Source: Coprinus comatus | Taxonomy: Eukaryota; Basidiomycota; Agaricomycetes; Agaricales; Agaricaceae | Assembly: GCA_034638255.1 (NCBI GenBank) | Contig: JAWPGT010000082.1 | Coordinates: 1-64,000 of the forward strand | Direction: 5' to 3' | Length of the DNA stretch: 64,000 nucleotides | Part shown: piece after piece, positions 34,562-47,343 of the stretch | Layout of the letters: each line of letters starts with the position of its first letter | How positions within the stretch are numbered: the first letter of the stretch is position 1 | Notes under the pieces: model-generated | What the model saw: the letters and a program-made list of their open reading frames with translations, nothing else | Told to the model about the DNA's origin: nothing | Database searches by the model: none | Position numbers and translations under genes: made by a program

Positions 34562-37030
34562 TAAGTGACATGATGACATCCCTTCATTGGTTGAGTTAGA
34601 TTGATTTGTAGGTGTAGTAAATAGGACATAGGGATAGACTGGATCTGTGAATAACGAAGGTGAAGGCGACGACAATACTATGAGCGAACACCAAGAGACA
34701 AGGACGGTGACGGACGCTGCAGAGAGAAAGAGAGAGGGAGGGAAGGAGAGAGAAGCTCAGAGCCAAAACACTGTGGATGATACCAAGTCCTTTCTGACAG
34801 GTACTGCCACAGAGAGATCCTGTAGGTCAAAACCCAAGAAGCGTGTAACCTAAGAAAAACGAAACAAAGGAATTGTAACTGTGCAGCGGAGACATGCACC
34901 ACGTTCCAGGAGGAATAAACTTTCTTGAAGTGATATCCGATGTTGTTGACCACATGTTCTGAACGAGCCAGCATAGATCAAGTGAAGCAGAGCGTACCAG
35001 TTGCTGGTTGAGGGGAGACGTGATGTTGACGTAATGTCAAAGCGACACTCGAAGTACAGAAACGCGCTGACCAGGTCCAATCATGTTGACCGAACTAGGC
35101 TCCTTCATCACTGCTAAAGCTCTCTTTCACTGATTGGAAGCACATCAAATCATCCGTCGCCACCTACATCAACCTTTCGGGGTGAGTTCATGCTGCATTT
35201 ACTCAATCTAATGGTTGAACAAAATCCATATGTTCAGTTGTGTGTTTTTGTACAGTGACTGACCATATCTTAACGGCCCATGGAGTAGAGGTTATGCAAG
35301 AGCTTCACCTCAAATAAATTAACTCCCAAGAACTACGGAACTTTGGCCGCTGAGTGCATGATACAAGCCATCGCTGAAAACATCATCACCCCTCCTCAAC
35401 AATACACATCCCCAATCACAATCACTTTCGACGAAATTTGTGCCAGTTCACTGTCCATGCTGCTCACAGTAATGTCGCTTATTGGAAGAAGGGGCTGGGA
35501 TTGACTAGAGTCGAGGCGTTACAGACCTTAGAACTGGGGAAATGAGATAGAGGCTCCAAGAATCAACACATGTTATTATCCGGTGAGTTGTTTCTCGTTC
35601 GACTGTGTACTCCCAAAGCTCACTCTCGCTCTCAGCCAACAACATCACTTCAAATTTCTGTTGCAATCACAGCTAGGATTGTGTTTCATGAACCTATGCT
35701 TCAAGCAAGTGAATTGCCAAGGTTATTATGGTGAACAAAAGGACCAGTAATATTTATCTTGTAAGTTCTTTCTTACCTTGTTCACCATCGAACATCTTCA
35801 CGTACTTTGATAAACATTTTTCATCTACAGGAACATCCAGGAATCCCCCCAAACTTGTGAAAAAGATACGTACGTTCTCAATCCTACTACAGAGAATAGA
35901 TGATGAAGAGATTTGGGTGTATCTGTATCTGTTGTATATTCGGTTTTGTGGCATTGTCTATGATAAATCACAGAGATTGCTGGCTGTCTCTTTTGACATT
36001 GTAGAGATCGATAATGTCATTTCGACAGAGGAGTAAAATTGGTCTATGTATGCTTGAAGACGAGGTGAGTTTTACGTTTTTTCATGTTCCATTTCCTGAA
36101 ACGCATACCCATCTGACATCGTTTTAAAGTAACTCATTTCAATACTTAATGCGTACCACGATCTTTGATCGAATCGAGTGTCACTGACATTGATTATATC
36201 CCGCCAACTTCTACGCCCTTCGACGACCCTCGTACCAAGAGTTCCGATACAGTACAAGACCATCTTCATCATCACGCTCTTCCTCAACTTTTGAATCAAA
36301 CGGATTCAACTTCCTATTAGGAATCCAGTTTGGAGTGTTCCTTCATGTTGGTTGACCTAATTTAAGCTAAGCTACATATCACCCAATTTCGCTTATATAT
36401 TCCTGACGGTGGTATTCAACAATGTCTCTTTCGCTGAGGGTTACAGGTACGACTCCTTTCATAACTTTAATTTCAATACACTCACGTCCCATCGTACTCA
36501 CAAGGATTCCCTCAATAGTGATCTATGGCAACAACAAATAAGAAACAGTGCAACTGGAGTACTGTGTATCTTTGATACAAATCACGCCGCTATTATAATT
36601 CATGGCGCAACCTTGTAGTAGAAAGATGTACTTTGCTACGTTAATGAATATGGTTGCAGAGAAGAGGTTTCAAAGAGGGAAACAAGGACTATGTCGGTGT
36701 GTGAGACGGATACCATAAGTATGTAGAAGGTATATTCCATCTCTATCGGTTTAGTACAATACCTTTTTCTATGACTCCTATTTCATTCCTTGTTTCCTTA
36801 ACCTTCCAATGATAAGTATATCATCTCAACTCCTTGAGAATCAAACATGTATTCATATACCGTTGGAGATAATTACATATATTGGCATCAACCTCTCCTC
36901 CAATCATTACTATAAGAGTCCAAAGAATAAATCATGTTACCCCCTCATTCCGACAACTCGAATATTTTCGGAGAACCACCAGACTGCAATATCATGTTTC
37001 ATTACACAGATTCTGTTCCAACACGAGTGG
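34562..37030. other. Duplicated region, no recognised gene (copy C)
   Basis: Counterpart of 21300-23685 with few substitutions and short indels. Nothing further can be identified. Confidence 0.4.
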
Positions 37031-39529
37031 TTAAGCCTGAGGACCGGTCAACTCTTCGGCATGATAATGTGTAGACAGAGATGGAGTCGATGGAGTACTT
37101 TGTAGATCTTGTACCGCAGAGGACATGGCTTGGTCGATGGTCCCAGGTCCAGCGACGTCTGGTTGTGAGTAGGGAGTGATAACGTGTGAATCTTGACTGG
37201 TGGATGTCTCGTTGGGAAGAGGTGATGTGGGCCGACTGGATGCGAAAGTTGAAATCACATTCGTGGCTGGTGGGATTGTTGGCCTAGCAGGCACGACTGA
37301 AACACTATTAGATGAATGTTGTTCGAAATCTTGCGATGATGAGAGAACGGGTGAAACTGGATTTCGAGCACCAACACCCGGTGCGGCTGTTTTATGAAAA
37401 TTGTAGGATTGCAAGGGAGCTGGAAAGGAGGGCGCAGTAGATGTAGGCAACGCTTCAGTAGAATATATTGCTGGAGTGACTTGGCCAGTTGTTTCATCAT
37501 GTAAGTCTGCTTCATGAAATTGGTTGGATTGCAGGGACGTTGATGGGGAAACGATGGGATCCGGTGTAGTGGCCATAGGTAGATTCTCAGTAGTGTGTGT
37601 TGCTGATACGATTTGGCCAGTGTGTTCGACTTTGAGTAGACTATTAGATATATTACGAGAGGAGATAAACTTGCAACATACCAGAAGTTGATATATGCTC
37701 TGTGCTTCCTGATCCTTCACTGCTAGACTCGACATCCTCATGAATTCCCCATACCTCCTTCAATCTCACATTGAAGTTGTCTATCACAGCCCATACAGGC
37801 TCCAGGTCTTCATTGTTGTTAGGATCAGATAGCGTGCGTGGAATGGTGAATTGATCTGGGTGCAGGACTGTATATATTGAGGACGAGTGTTGAACGTGTT
37901 CTTCTGCAGCAGAGAGTATCTTGTTGAGGGTTGTTTCGATGGAAGGGAGTCCCTCAGATAGCCCCCATGAGTGTGGTAGGATGTGTTTAGTGTAGAGAAA
38001 GATGCCATTCGATGACCACTCTTTGCCAATGAGACGCTTCGAGGCAAGGTCTTCTATGATTTTGAGGAAGAGCATTGCAAAGGCTGGGAAGTAATGGTGG
38101 TCAGAGAGATAGCAGAGTAGATGAGAAGACGAACACCAGTCAATAAAGCATTTATTACATTTCACAAGCAGCCTGCCAAGTATCGGTGCAAGATCTTTGT
38201 AGTCCACAGAGTCCACAGAAGGAAAGACATAGTTGAATATTCGGACCAACTCTTCACACCTATGCTCTGAGCTGAGCTTATCCCGGAGTTTGTTGCAGAG
38301 ATGACGTATGTGAGGAAGTGATCGAGTGGTTGGACGCTTGCATAGTTCTCGCAAAATGGGAGTTGTCCATCCCCAACGCTGAGATTCTTGATCGATCACA
38401 TGACAGGCAACAGCGACTGCATTCTCTGGAGTAACCCACGTATAGAGACAGCCAACCTATTCCATTCCACTGTTGCATCAATCACTGCCTTTGCACGAAT
38501 CTTCTGGATAATTTCAGTGTCATTGAGGTTATTCCCTTGTGCAAATGATGTCAATAATTCTTGCTCTTCCCAATTCCACTTGAGGTTGGCACGTGTATCC
38601 TTTGCTTTCAACTTCATCCATATCCCATGGCAAGATGCAAATACCATGCAAGAGTACGCATCCAGGGCAACCGTAGTCGCCTGTCTGTACTCGCGTGATA
38701 TCCACAACAACGATTGATGTATTGACTCCACAGCCCCTGCCTTCTCTTTCCACCTTTTCACACCATTTGTATCATATTCCAACCAACTACTGATGCCCTT
38801 CAATGTGTCCCAGAAGTCCGATTTCATCTTCCATAGTGGCAGATTGGTGATAAGGAAAAAAAGCTTTTGCAGGATTACATGAAAAAGCCATGATTGAGGT
38901 GATCGATATGGACAAAGGACGGGTCGAGGGTTGTTTGCACCAGTTGATTTTCCTACAAGGAAGAGGAACTGACAGGTGGGGAGGACTGTGGTACAGACAA
39001 TAAATCCACCAGATAGAGCAACAAGAAATGTCACAGGTCCAGAGGCAAGTGACTTTGATTCCCATTGCAAGACCATGAACCCAACGAAGAAGAGACCAAG
39101 CGCAATCAGTAGGAAAAGTGGTATCATATTGAGGATGATCAAGACACCCCACTTCCGGAGACTCTCATGACGTCGATGTTGTAGAAATAGGTCTTCTTTG
39201 TTTGATACACCTGTGATATTCCTACTAAACTCTTGCAGCCATTGTAGACACAGAATCCCTCCCAGAACCGAAACAAGACTAAGTGCAAGGCTGACGGAGA
39301 ATAACACATTGATGCGCTGGGAGGAGATGGAAGGCGTCATTTCTGGGTTGAGGGGAATAGGAATATTTGCTTGTGGATTGGATTGATTATGTAGTTGCAG
39401 GATGATTGTTCGTAGTAAAAGTACTGTCATCTCTGCTGGATCGCCCTGTATCGTCCTGGCGGCTTCAATGGTAAAAGCAGTGAGAATTGCCGAAAAGAGA
39501 CCAGCCTGTAAAAGATTATCAGCAATCAT
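37031..39529 (-). pseudogene. DUF6535-type membrane protein, copy C, with deletion-fused start
   Basis: ATG at 39529 reads MIADNLLQAGLFSAILTAF. The start codon and four codons of exon 1 are joined directly to the last bases of intron 2 and to exon 3, in frame, by a 256-bp deletion at a GAYAAT microhomology. The four transmembrane helices are kept, so a 377-codon frame runs to 38396. A second deletion near 38450 removes intron 3 and adjoining exon and shifts the frame. The rest continues in another frame from 38399 to 37653 (KRPTTRSLPHIRHLCNKLRD) and in the Ser/Thr-rich tail to 37031, where a Gln codon of copy A is TAA. The exon matching the copy A frameshift is intact here. Confidence 0.75.
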
Positions 39530-40091
39530 ATTTATCAAATAAAAGGAAACTAGACAGTGGCATGGTCAGGACATTCATTCTAATTGAGGGCAATTACTAC
39601 AACGTACCATACGATGGCGAGGCATAACAAAGACGTTCGCTGTTATTCAAGCAAGGTGGAATCAAAGTTCAAGATGGGGGCGGTTAGAGAGCACTAGCAA
39701 CATCAATATTCAGTCTTCTCTTATGTAATAACACACCAGTTTGAATATGCACAGATCTAGATGTTCAGCGTCTACCAGTAAATCTAAAACGCATTCTCTG
39801 GAAAGACATCTATGAATATAGTTACATAGTAATGGTTCTAATATTGGGGGGCTCCACTGTGCGAGATTGCTGGAATGAGAGAGTGGATCAGATTTTCTTC
39901 AACCATTGTTGCTATTCGGGTCAGACACCCATGCGTTGATTTAGAAACACTCAGCGTGCGCTTAGCACGACGAGGCTGATAGCCAATCATTGCTCGAGCA
40001 TATGTTCAGAAGCATCATAGTGCTTACCAGGAGACACCATTGGGGCCATAGTAGATACATATCAATCATCCAATGTTCAAACGTTCAACAG

Positions 40092-40342
40092 TGTAACGGA
40101 AACATTCCTATGTCACCCTTACTGTACCTTGACCCACTTGATTTCCCCTTGCCCTCGTGCGACTTCTATGTTTGTCCTACTATACAGTATAAACAAAGTC
40201 TCCTCGTATATAAGCTGGCTATTCTTGTACTTGGTAGACAGGCTTTTCGAATCCATTGTCATGAACACTTACTCGTCCGCGACTCACTTCGTTTAAGTCT
40301 CGTGTTACCTTACTGTGATCTAACCGTCACACTAACGTTACA
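40092..40342 (+). repeat. 5' LTR of Ty3-like element E3
   Basis: The 251-bp segment has TGTAACG...CGTTACA ends and is preceded by AACAG (40087-40091). The same AACAG lies uninterrupted at 27236-27240 in copy A, which marks the insertion point. The 3' LTR is outside the window. 40343-40491 is the untranslated leader; no primer-binding site is assigned. Confidence 0.8.
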
Positions 40343-40491
40343 CATTTTTAAGTGTTCTACACGCTTTATAACTACACCTCTCGTACTCGTCGACATCGAC
40401 AACACCCCCGAGCCATCGACATCTGGACACCTTCGGTCTGATCAACCGGAACACCCGACTAGTCAACAAGCTCACACAACCCCATACCACC

Positions 40492-41433
40492 ATGTCTAGT
40501 TCCCGTACCATTCGAGCTACCTCCAAGGCCCCTAGTCAAGTCAGGGCTAAGGATAGTAAAGGTAAGTTCATTTCCTCCAAGCCTACTTCTGCCGGCGGGG
40601 ATCCTGGAGAGTTGCATACGCTAGCTCCTGGGTCCCTTGAAGTCGTTGGAGAAGAATCCTCTGTAGTTAATAATACTGTTATCGATGAACCGAGCAATAA
40701 AGACTACAAAGAGATTAAAGATAAATCAGATGAATATAGTACTATTGAAAATATGAATAAAAACTCAGAAAATACAGTTAAATATAAATATGGCAAATTC
40801 GCAAGACACCCTGGGACTGAAACTGAAAGCTCCCCTGAGACAGGAGAGGAAACTGATGAAAGTGAGGAGGATGAAGACAATCCCGAAGTAGACAGGACTC
40901 TAACATCGGAACAATTGGAAGCTATCCTCTTAGCAACAGCTTCCTTACCTGAAGAGAAATTGAATTTAATAAACAAGCGAAAAGATGCCATCAGAGATGA
41001 TCCCAGTGAGAGTGAATCAGACGATTCTACTGAGAAACCCGTTCCTAAAGATAAAGGAAAAGGTCCCGATCCCAATAACTGGGGTAATGCCGAGTTCTCC
41101 AAAGGCGAGATTGACTTAGAAGGTCAGGAAAGTGCCTTTAAAACATATGCCACTATCAAGGAGATCGTGGATATTGACAAGGGGAATTTAAACGAAGGGA
41201 CTTCACATCTCAGTACAAAGATTAAGGAAACCTTGCTTAGTAAACCAGATAAACCCCACAAAGATACCAAGAATAGGAACATCACTACTCAGGATAGTAT
41301 TAATGAGAGCAAGAAAGATAAACATACCCATAAGACTGGAAAACGCAAGAAAGCTCATTCTCAGGAAGAGAGAAATGGAGAACAGAGTGCATCCATACCC
41401 CTTTCTAAAGAAATGGAAAAGAATCTTAAAGAG
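40492..41433 (+). pseudogene. E3 gag, segment 1 of 3 (N-terminal)
   Basis: ATG at 40492 (MSSSRTIRATSKAPSQV) opens 314 codons rich in Lys, Ser, Glu and Asp, probably disordered, ending EMEKNLKE at the E1 insertion. The frame continues exactly into the reverse complement of 50510 downward (KELIKNKTSDSSHKKK) once E1 and one AAGAG copy are removed and the middle segment is re-inverted. The gene was intact when E1 inserted. Confidence 0.8.
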
Positions 41434-41940
41434 TGTTAAGAACAGGGATCGGAGATGAGCTAGCGACGTCGGATTGAGGCTTCGGCTTCAATGTATGTGT
41501 TGCGCCCTTCCGATACTGCGATTAGCCTCACTTGCAAGAGGACCGAACGGTCGGAAAGAATGTCGGAAGGAATTACGGAGGAGAGTAGAGAACGAGAACA
41601 GAGACAAGATTGACTTAGAGTCGGAACAAGACAAGACAGAAGAATGAGTGCGGATACTATGTTGATATCAGACTAAAGAATGTACAGGAGCGGCTAGCGA
41701 TTAAATACATTGTTTACCGATATCGGAATATAATATATCAAAACATAAGATAACAGAACAACAGGCCGACATACTAAAAAGGTGATGCCGACCGAAAAGG
41801 GAGATATATGAAACAGGAAGTTGGTGAAAACAAGTGAACAAGGTCCAAGAGGTCGGCGACCGATAACAAGATTGACAGTCGGAACTGTTGGATGGTTGGA
41901 AGAGTTGTCGGATGGTCAGTCGGTGGCACGGTACGTGACA
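41434..41940 (-). repeat. 3' LTR of E1
   Basis: 507 bp, TG...CA on the minus strand. It differs from the other three LTR copies mainly by C/T or G/A at CpG sites. Confidence 0.95.
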
Positions 41941-41955
41941 GTGCCCCCCCATTAA
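41941..41955 (-). promoter_or_regulatory. Polypurine tract of E1
   Basis: On the minus strand TTAATGGGGGGGCAC directly precedes the LTR start TGTCAC. Its position fits the plus-strand primer of reverse transcription. E2 has five G instead of seven at the same place. Confidence 0.6.
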
Positions 41956-42140
41956 GGCCGAGCCCTCGAGGACTTAGAGTGGTGAACGTGGAAAGTTAAA
42001 GTGACAGCGGGAAAGTGAAGTCGGAAGGACAAGGTTACCATGAGGCAAAAAGAAGTTGAGAAGTCGCCGCGTGTCGGGCACGTGACGGTCGGCACAGGGA
42101 CTTAAAAGATGAGTGGCAATGGTGACAGTATTGCACCACC

Positions 42141-43205
42141 ATGTCCAACATTCCTACCATGTACGACTTTCTCAATATGACCAACGAGCAGAGGGATGCG
42201 TTTGAGGCAGCATGGAAAGCTGCTCAGGCCGTCCAAGTGTCCTCGACCCCTGCCAGTCCTGTGGAGGAAACGGCGGTGGAGACCACCGCGGAGGTCCCAA
42301 CAACGTTGCCATCTACGCCAGCACCGACCTCACCGCGCCTTCCTACACCACCACCCATCACCCCGACTGTATCCTCGACCTCGTTACAGGGACAAGAAGT
42401 TGAGACAGTGAAGAGGCGTCGGGAATCCGACGGAAAAACGTCGGCGGTAGTGGTGAAAAAGAAGTCGAAACCGGTAGTGGAAGACAGTGAGGGAGAGGTA
42501 GAAGTGATCGGCGTCGGTCGGTAAAACGAAACGAAGGTGGCAACCGATAGGCAAGTCTTCGTTTCGGTACCCCATCGGCCTGAACTGATGGTACGCAGTC
42601 GGTTGAAGAAGGTCCCTTGTCAGCGCTGTGTCGGTTTGGGCGTGGATTGTGAGGAAGGTAACAGGCCGAGCGGGCCCTGTAAGAGGTGTGCAAAGGACAA
42701 GAAAGGGTGTGTCGGCAAGGACGCGGAAGGGGAGGTCAAGAGGGAGAAAGGGAAGAAAAGGGAAGAAGAAATTCGAGCAGTCAAGAAGAGGCCGTTACCT
42801 CGGAAGGCAACCACAACGACAGCGTCGGCGGCATCGTGGATGGACTTCAGTGGGTCGTCGTTGACTCACGAAGAAATTTTCGGCAGCCCTGCCACTCCCG
42901 TCGCTGGTCCTTCGTCGTCGGCCACCACCCGTCCACCCACCCGAGAGTCGGCCTCAATCGGCCAGTTTACTGCTGCGGTGTCCCGTCTGGAGCGTACGAT
43001 CAATACGCGGGAACAACATGACGAGAGCCGCCACTTCGAATGGCGGAAATTGCAGAAGGAGCATTGGGAATGGCAGCGACAGGCATTGGGGGCTTTGGTG
43101 ATGGAGATGAAAGGGCTGAGGAAGGACCTGAAGGATATGAATGAGGGAAAGGACGATGACGAGGAGGGAGAGGAGGATGAAGGTGCTGAGGGTGAGGAAG
43201 AGTAG
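42141..43205 (+). pseudogene. Opposite-strand Zn2Cys6 / coiled-coil protein gene in E1
   Basis: ATG at 42141 (MSNIPTMYDFLNMTNEQRDA) runs on the strand opposite to gag-pol, about 200 bp inside the 3' LTR. Residues about 1-125 are Pro/Thr/Ser-rich. Then comes a Cys cluster with spacing CX2CX6CX9CX2CX6C, the fungal Zn2Cys6 pattern (about 42617-42710), a basic stretch, a helical Trp/Glu/Lys coiled-coil segment near 43020-43140 and an acidic tail ending at 43205. Small duplications (TCGG and AAACG-type, +9 bp in total) near 42515-42535 create TAA at 42522-42524 relative to E2. It is probably DNA-binding. Its role could be regulation of the element or its host. Confidence 0.75.
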
Positions 43206-43561
43206 ACATCAGCGTCGGCAGTACTTGTAGATCATAGTATTTGTTTTACTACAAGTACAAATTCATTTCTTGCTCTCTGGTGTGAAAATGATAAGTAAGA
43301 AAATAAATGGAAGTTCGGAAATGAGTCGGCGACTGTCGGAGGAAATCAGAATAGGTGGCAAGTTAAAAGGCCGACAGTCGAAAACGAAGAAACAGACTGA
43401 GAGTGCGCAAAATGACCGATAGGTCGAAGGTAATAGCGCGAGAAGAGAGTACAAAACGAGATTAGGGAGTAGAAAGATTGGAACACAATCGGCTAAGATA
43501 AACAGGGATCGGAAGAAGTTGAAGTCGGGCCTAGCCCAGAATTGGCGATCGGGAACGATGA
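43206..43561. other. Spacer between convergent antisense gene and pol in E1
   Basis: The 356 bp lie between the antisense gene stop (43205) and the pol stop (43562), so the two genes converge here. It should hold both 3' ends. No other feature is seen. Confidence 0.5.
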
Positions 43562-46500
43562 TTAAGGTGAAGATAGAGGCCCTGGAAGGTGGGGATAGGA
43601 ACGATGGAACGCATCAACCAATTCAACAGCATGCTCAAGTTCGTTCGCCGGTAACCACGAAAACTCCTCATCCGTATCCTCATATCCCAGCCAAGCGACT
43701 TTGTAGAGTAGTTTGCAGGCCCGATGTCGGTCGATCTTGGAATTGACGATTCGGGAGATTTCGTACTCAACATCGCCTTCGATTTCAATCGGCGGTGGTG
43801 GAGGATCTGAACGGTTTGGAAAAGGGTTAGCAGTAAATGGTTCGAGCATGGATACATGGAAGACAGGATGTACAGAATGGAAGTTCGGAGGTAATTGAAG
43901 TGTATAAGAAAGTGTACCAGGTTGTGCAATGATCTTGTAAGGACCCAAATACTTTTTGGCAAATTTCTTTGCAGGACAAGTAGTTCGGAAGAATTGAGCC
44001 TTAACGAATGCTTGATCACCGACTTTGAAGCTCGGCGACGGAAGTCGCTTTGCGTCGGCGGAAGCCTGATACCTTTTCTGAGCAGAAGCAATCTCTAACT
44101 TGAGAGTCGCATGTAACTCATCAAGGTTAGTCGTGAATTCACGAGCTCAAGCGGACACCAGGTCACGTTCGGGGTAAACTGTAATGTTAGGATGGTAACC
44201 CTTGTTAGCAAAGAATGGTGATACATTAGTGGAAGCGTTCGGCGCATTGTTGTATGCGAACTCGGCGAGCAGAAGAAGTTCCGACCAGTCGGTCTGCTGA
44301 TAGTTACAGTAGATCCGAATGTACTGTTCAAGAGTTTGGTTAGTTCGTTCAGTTTGACCGTCACCTTTGGGGTGATAACCCGACATGAAGTGAAGTCGCA
44401 TGTTCAACGCTTCACCAAGCGATCGGAAGAAATGAGAAACGAACTCCGAACCACGATCGGAAGTAACGTGGGACGGTACACCATGCTTCAAGAACACATG
44501 GATAACGAATAGTCGGGCTAAGTCAGCGGAAGTAATTGTATCATGACAAGGGATAAAAACAGCTTGCTTCGTGAATCGGTCAACGACAACGAGAATCGCA
44601 TCGAAGCCAGAAGAAGCGGGAAGTTTCTCAATGAAGTCCATCGAGATAGAATCCCAAGGACGAGAAGGAATCGGAAGCGGCTTAAGCAAGCCATAAGGCC
44701 GATGACGCTGCGGTTTGGATCACATACAGGTTACACAACTCTTGACAAAGAGTTTGACTGTTTCCCGAATACCAGGCCATGTATAGTCTCGACGAATAAG
44801 CTCGAGAGTTTTATTCTGACTGTAATGACCAGCAAGGGGATGGTCGTGATGATATTGCATAACCCGAACCCGAAGGTTCTCAGCGTCAGGGACGTAGATC
44901 CTGCCGTCAAGGCGAAGGAATCCATGATCATCCCTAGACCACCGACCTGTCGGTTTGACAAGGTGTTCGGCGATCTCGGCATCGGAAGAAAGAGAAGAGA
45001 GAATATCGGAATGAAGCTTAGAAATGTCAGCAATAACAGAAGCACGAAGAGCAGGAGTAAGAAGATACGTAGCACGAACAGAGGCCGCAAGTTGGTCTTG
45101 GGTGAAGACCGGTCGGAAGTTGTGAGGATTAACGGCTGCATAGCCGACTCCCCCCTCCTTAGGGTAGACGTCCCACCGACGAGTAAGAGCATCGGGCTTA
45201 GTGCCGAGGCACCCAGGTCGGAAGCGAATAACAAGATTAAACCCAGAGAGGTACTCAGACCAGCAAGCTTGCCGACAAGTAAGAACCTTAGTAGTAGAAA
45301 AGTATTCCAAATTTTTGTGATCGGTGACAACATCAATCGGAAGCGAAGCTCCTTCAAGATAGTGTCGCCAGATTCGGAAAGCTTCGAAGATGGCGAGAAG
45401 TTCTTTATCGTGGGTGTCGTAGTTGAGTTCGGGAGTGGAAAAGGTACGGGAGTGGAAAGCGACGGGATGGATGTCACCGTCGTCGGTAAGTAAAGAAATA
45501 ATAGCAGCAAGAGTGTAGTCGGAAGCGTCAGTCTTGACGATGATTTGAGCATCAGGGACCCAATGAGTAAGCACAGGAGCACAAGTAAACGCTTTTTTGA
45601 GAGCATTGAAAGCATCCCGAGCGTCGCCGTCAAACGACCAAGCAACACCCTTTCGAGTGAGCCTTGTCAGAGGGACAACGATGTCGGAATAACCATAGAT
45701 AAAGCGCCGATAGAAGTTCGCAAAACCCAAGAAAGATTGAATGTCCTTTACCTTTTTCGGTTCGGGCCAGTCTTGAATAATTTGAACCTTGTCCTGAGCC
45801 ATAGTAAGACCTCCAGAGCCGAGAATGTAGCCAAGATATTCCACCGATTCGGAATGAAATTCACATTTGTCGGCACGAGCATAAAGACCATGCTTGCGCA
45901 AACGTTTGAGAACTTCACGGACATGTTTTTTGTGAGAAGCAATGTCGTCGGAATAAATGAGAATGTCGTCAAGATAGACAACTACACAGACATCGAGCAT
46001 ATCCGAAAAGATGTCGTTCATAAAACGTTGAAAAGCGGCGGGAGCGTTGGTAAGACCAAATGGCATGACGAGCCATTCAAACGAACCATAACGAGTTCGG
46101 AAAGCCGTTTTCCATTCGTCGCCTTCGGCGATATGAACGAGATGATAAGCATGACGGAGGTCAATCTTGGTGTAGATATGAGCCTTTCGGGGAGAGTCTA
46201 AGAGGTCGGAAATGAGCGGAAGTGGGTAACGGTCCTTTTTAGAGATGCGATTAAGACCACGGAAATCAACACAGAGTCGGAGGGAACTGTCCTTCTTTTT
46301 TACGAAAAGAACGGGTGCAGCATGAGAAGAAGAAGATTGTCAAATGAAACCAGAAGTTAAGTTCTCATCGATGAACTCACGTAAGGCCTCAAGCTCGATT
46401 TGCGACAGCGAATAGAGCACACCGATAGGTGGTGAGGTACCTTCCTCAAGATCAATCTTAAGGTCGTAAGGTCGGTGAGGTGGTAACGTGTCGGCTTTGG

Positions 46501-47343
46501 CTTTGCTGAACACGTCGGCGAATTCGTGATATTCGGAAGGAATGGCAGAAAGGTCAGGAGGTTCTGGTGAAGCAGATTTGAGAGTGGCAGCGGCAGCTCG
46601 AACGTTAGACTTGAGATCCAACGTGAACTGTTGCGAACCAGGCAGTCGGCGAGCACGATCGAAAGCAATCGCATTCACGAAACTGATGTGTGGCTTGATC
46701 GGTGATGCAGAGGCAGAGCACCCTACAGGAGTGACAGAAGAAGAAACAAGATTGTCGGAAGACGAGTCGGAAGGGTTGACATCGGAGACGTCGGAAAGAG
46801 ATGGAGTGACAGGGGCATCGGCCACCGTCGGTTTTCGCAGCGAAGCAGAGAGAGCGAGATCAGCGTTAGTCATAGATCGGAAAGAGATACTGCCCGAGAC
46901 CCAGTCAATCAATGGATTGTAGCGGGTGAGCCAGTTGTAACCAAGAACCATAGCACACGAAGAGTCAAGCCGAGTCACATAGAAATCAATAGCCATAGAT
47001 TCACCAGAGGGAAAAGTAATAGGTAAGGACAGAGATTGGGTAATATAAGAGTTAGAAGAGCCATCGAATAATCGTAATTCAACCGGAGGACAAGAACTAG
47101 TGGGTATAGTGAACTCGCGAACGAATTCGGTGTCAATGAAGCAATGAGTAGAACCGCTATCAATAAGAGCAACAATCGGCGATTCGGAACAAGAAGCAAA
47201 ACAAGGAGCGGAAGAAGATAAAGGAATATGAAGTGAGTCGGGGTTAGAAAGAGCGGAAGCGTTCAAACGAACAAAGGGAATAGTGCAGGGAGGAAGAACG
47301 TGATCCTCGGTCTGCACACCTGAAGGATCGCAGATCAGTTTCC
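43562..47343 (-). pseudogene. Pol polyprotein of E1 (PR-RT-RH-IN-chromodomain)
   Basis: Pol lies in the -1 frame relative to gag and is entered at 47338-47344. The domains in order are aspartic protease (IVALIDSGSTHCFID, near 46960-47000), reverse transcriptase ([12 protein letters not shown], then YLDDILIYSDD near 45960-45990), RNase H (KTDASDYTLAAIIS, DKELLAIFEAF, TDHKNLEYF), integrase zinc finger (H...H near 44830 and CVTCM near 44725), integrase core (MDFIEKLP, TSDRGSEFVSHFF, QTERTNQTLEQY) and a C-terminal chromodomain (EYEISRIVNSK...LYKVAWLGYEDTDEEFSW) near 43620-43780. In-frame TGA codons lie at 46340-46342, 44720-44722 and 44147-44149, at places where relatives have Arg. Apart from these the frame is open, unlike E2. 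Confidence 0.9.

Larger units (their letters stand above)
32455..40091. repeat. Segmental duplication copy C
   Basis: This direct copy of A is nearly identical from about 34010 to 40091. Relative to A it has lost 256 bp at the 5' end of the DUF6535 gene (junction near 39517) and about 175 bp near 38450. Its right end is cut by the E3 LTR, which starts at 40092. Confidence 0.85.

Noticed and set aside
42358..42814. Minus-strand open frames in the antisense-gene region of E1
   Set aside because: They are shadows of the Zn2Cys6 gene, which has an ordered domain layout in one frame.
44543..45493. Long open frame (316 codons) on the plus strand inside E1, and its mirror at 54497-55447 in E2
   Set aside because: It lies opposite the RT/RNase H/integrase coding sequence, has no recognisable composition or motif, and follows from codon bias of the real pol frame.
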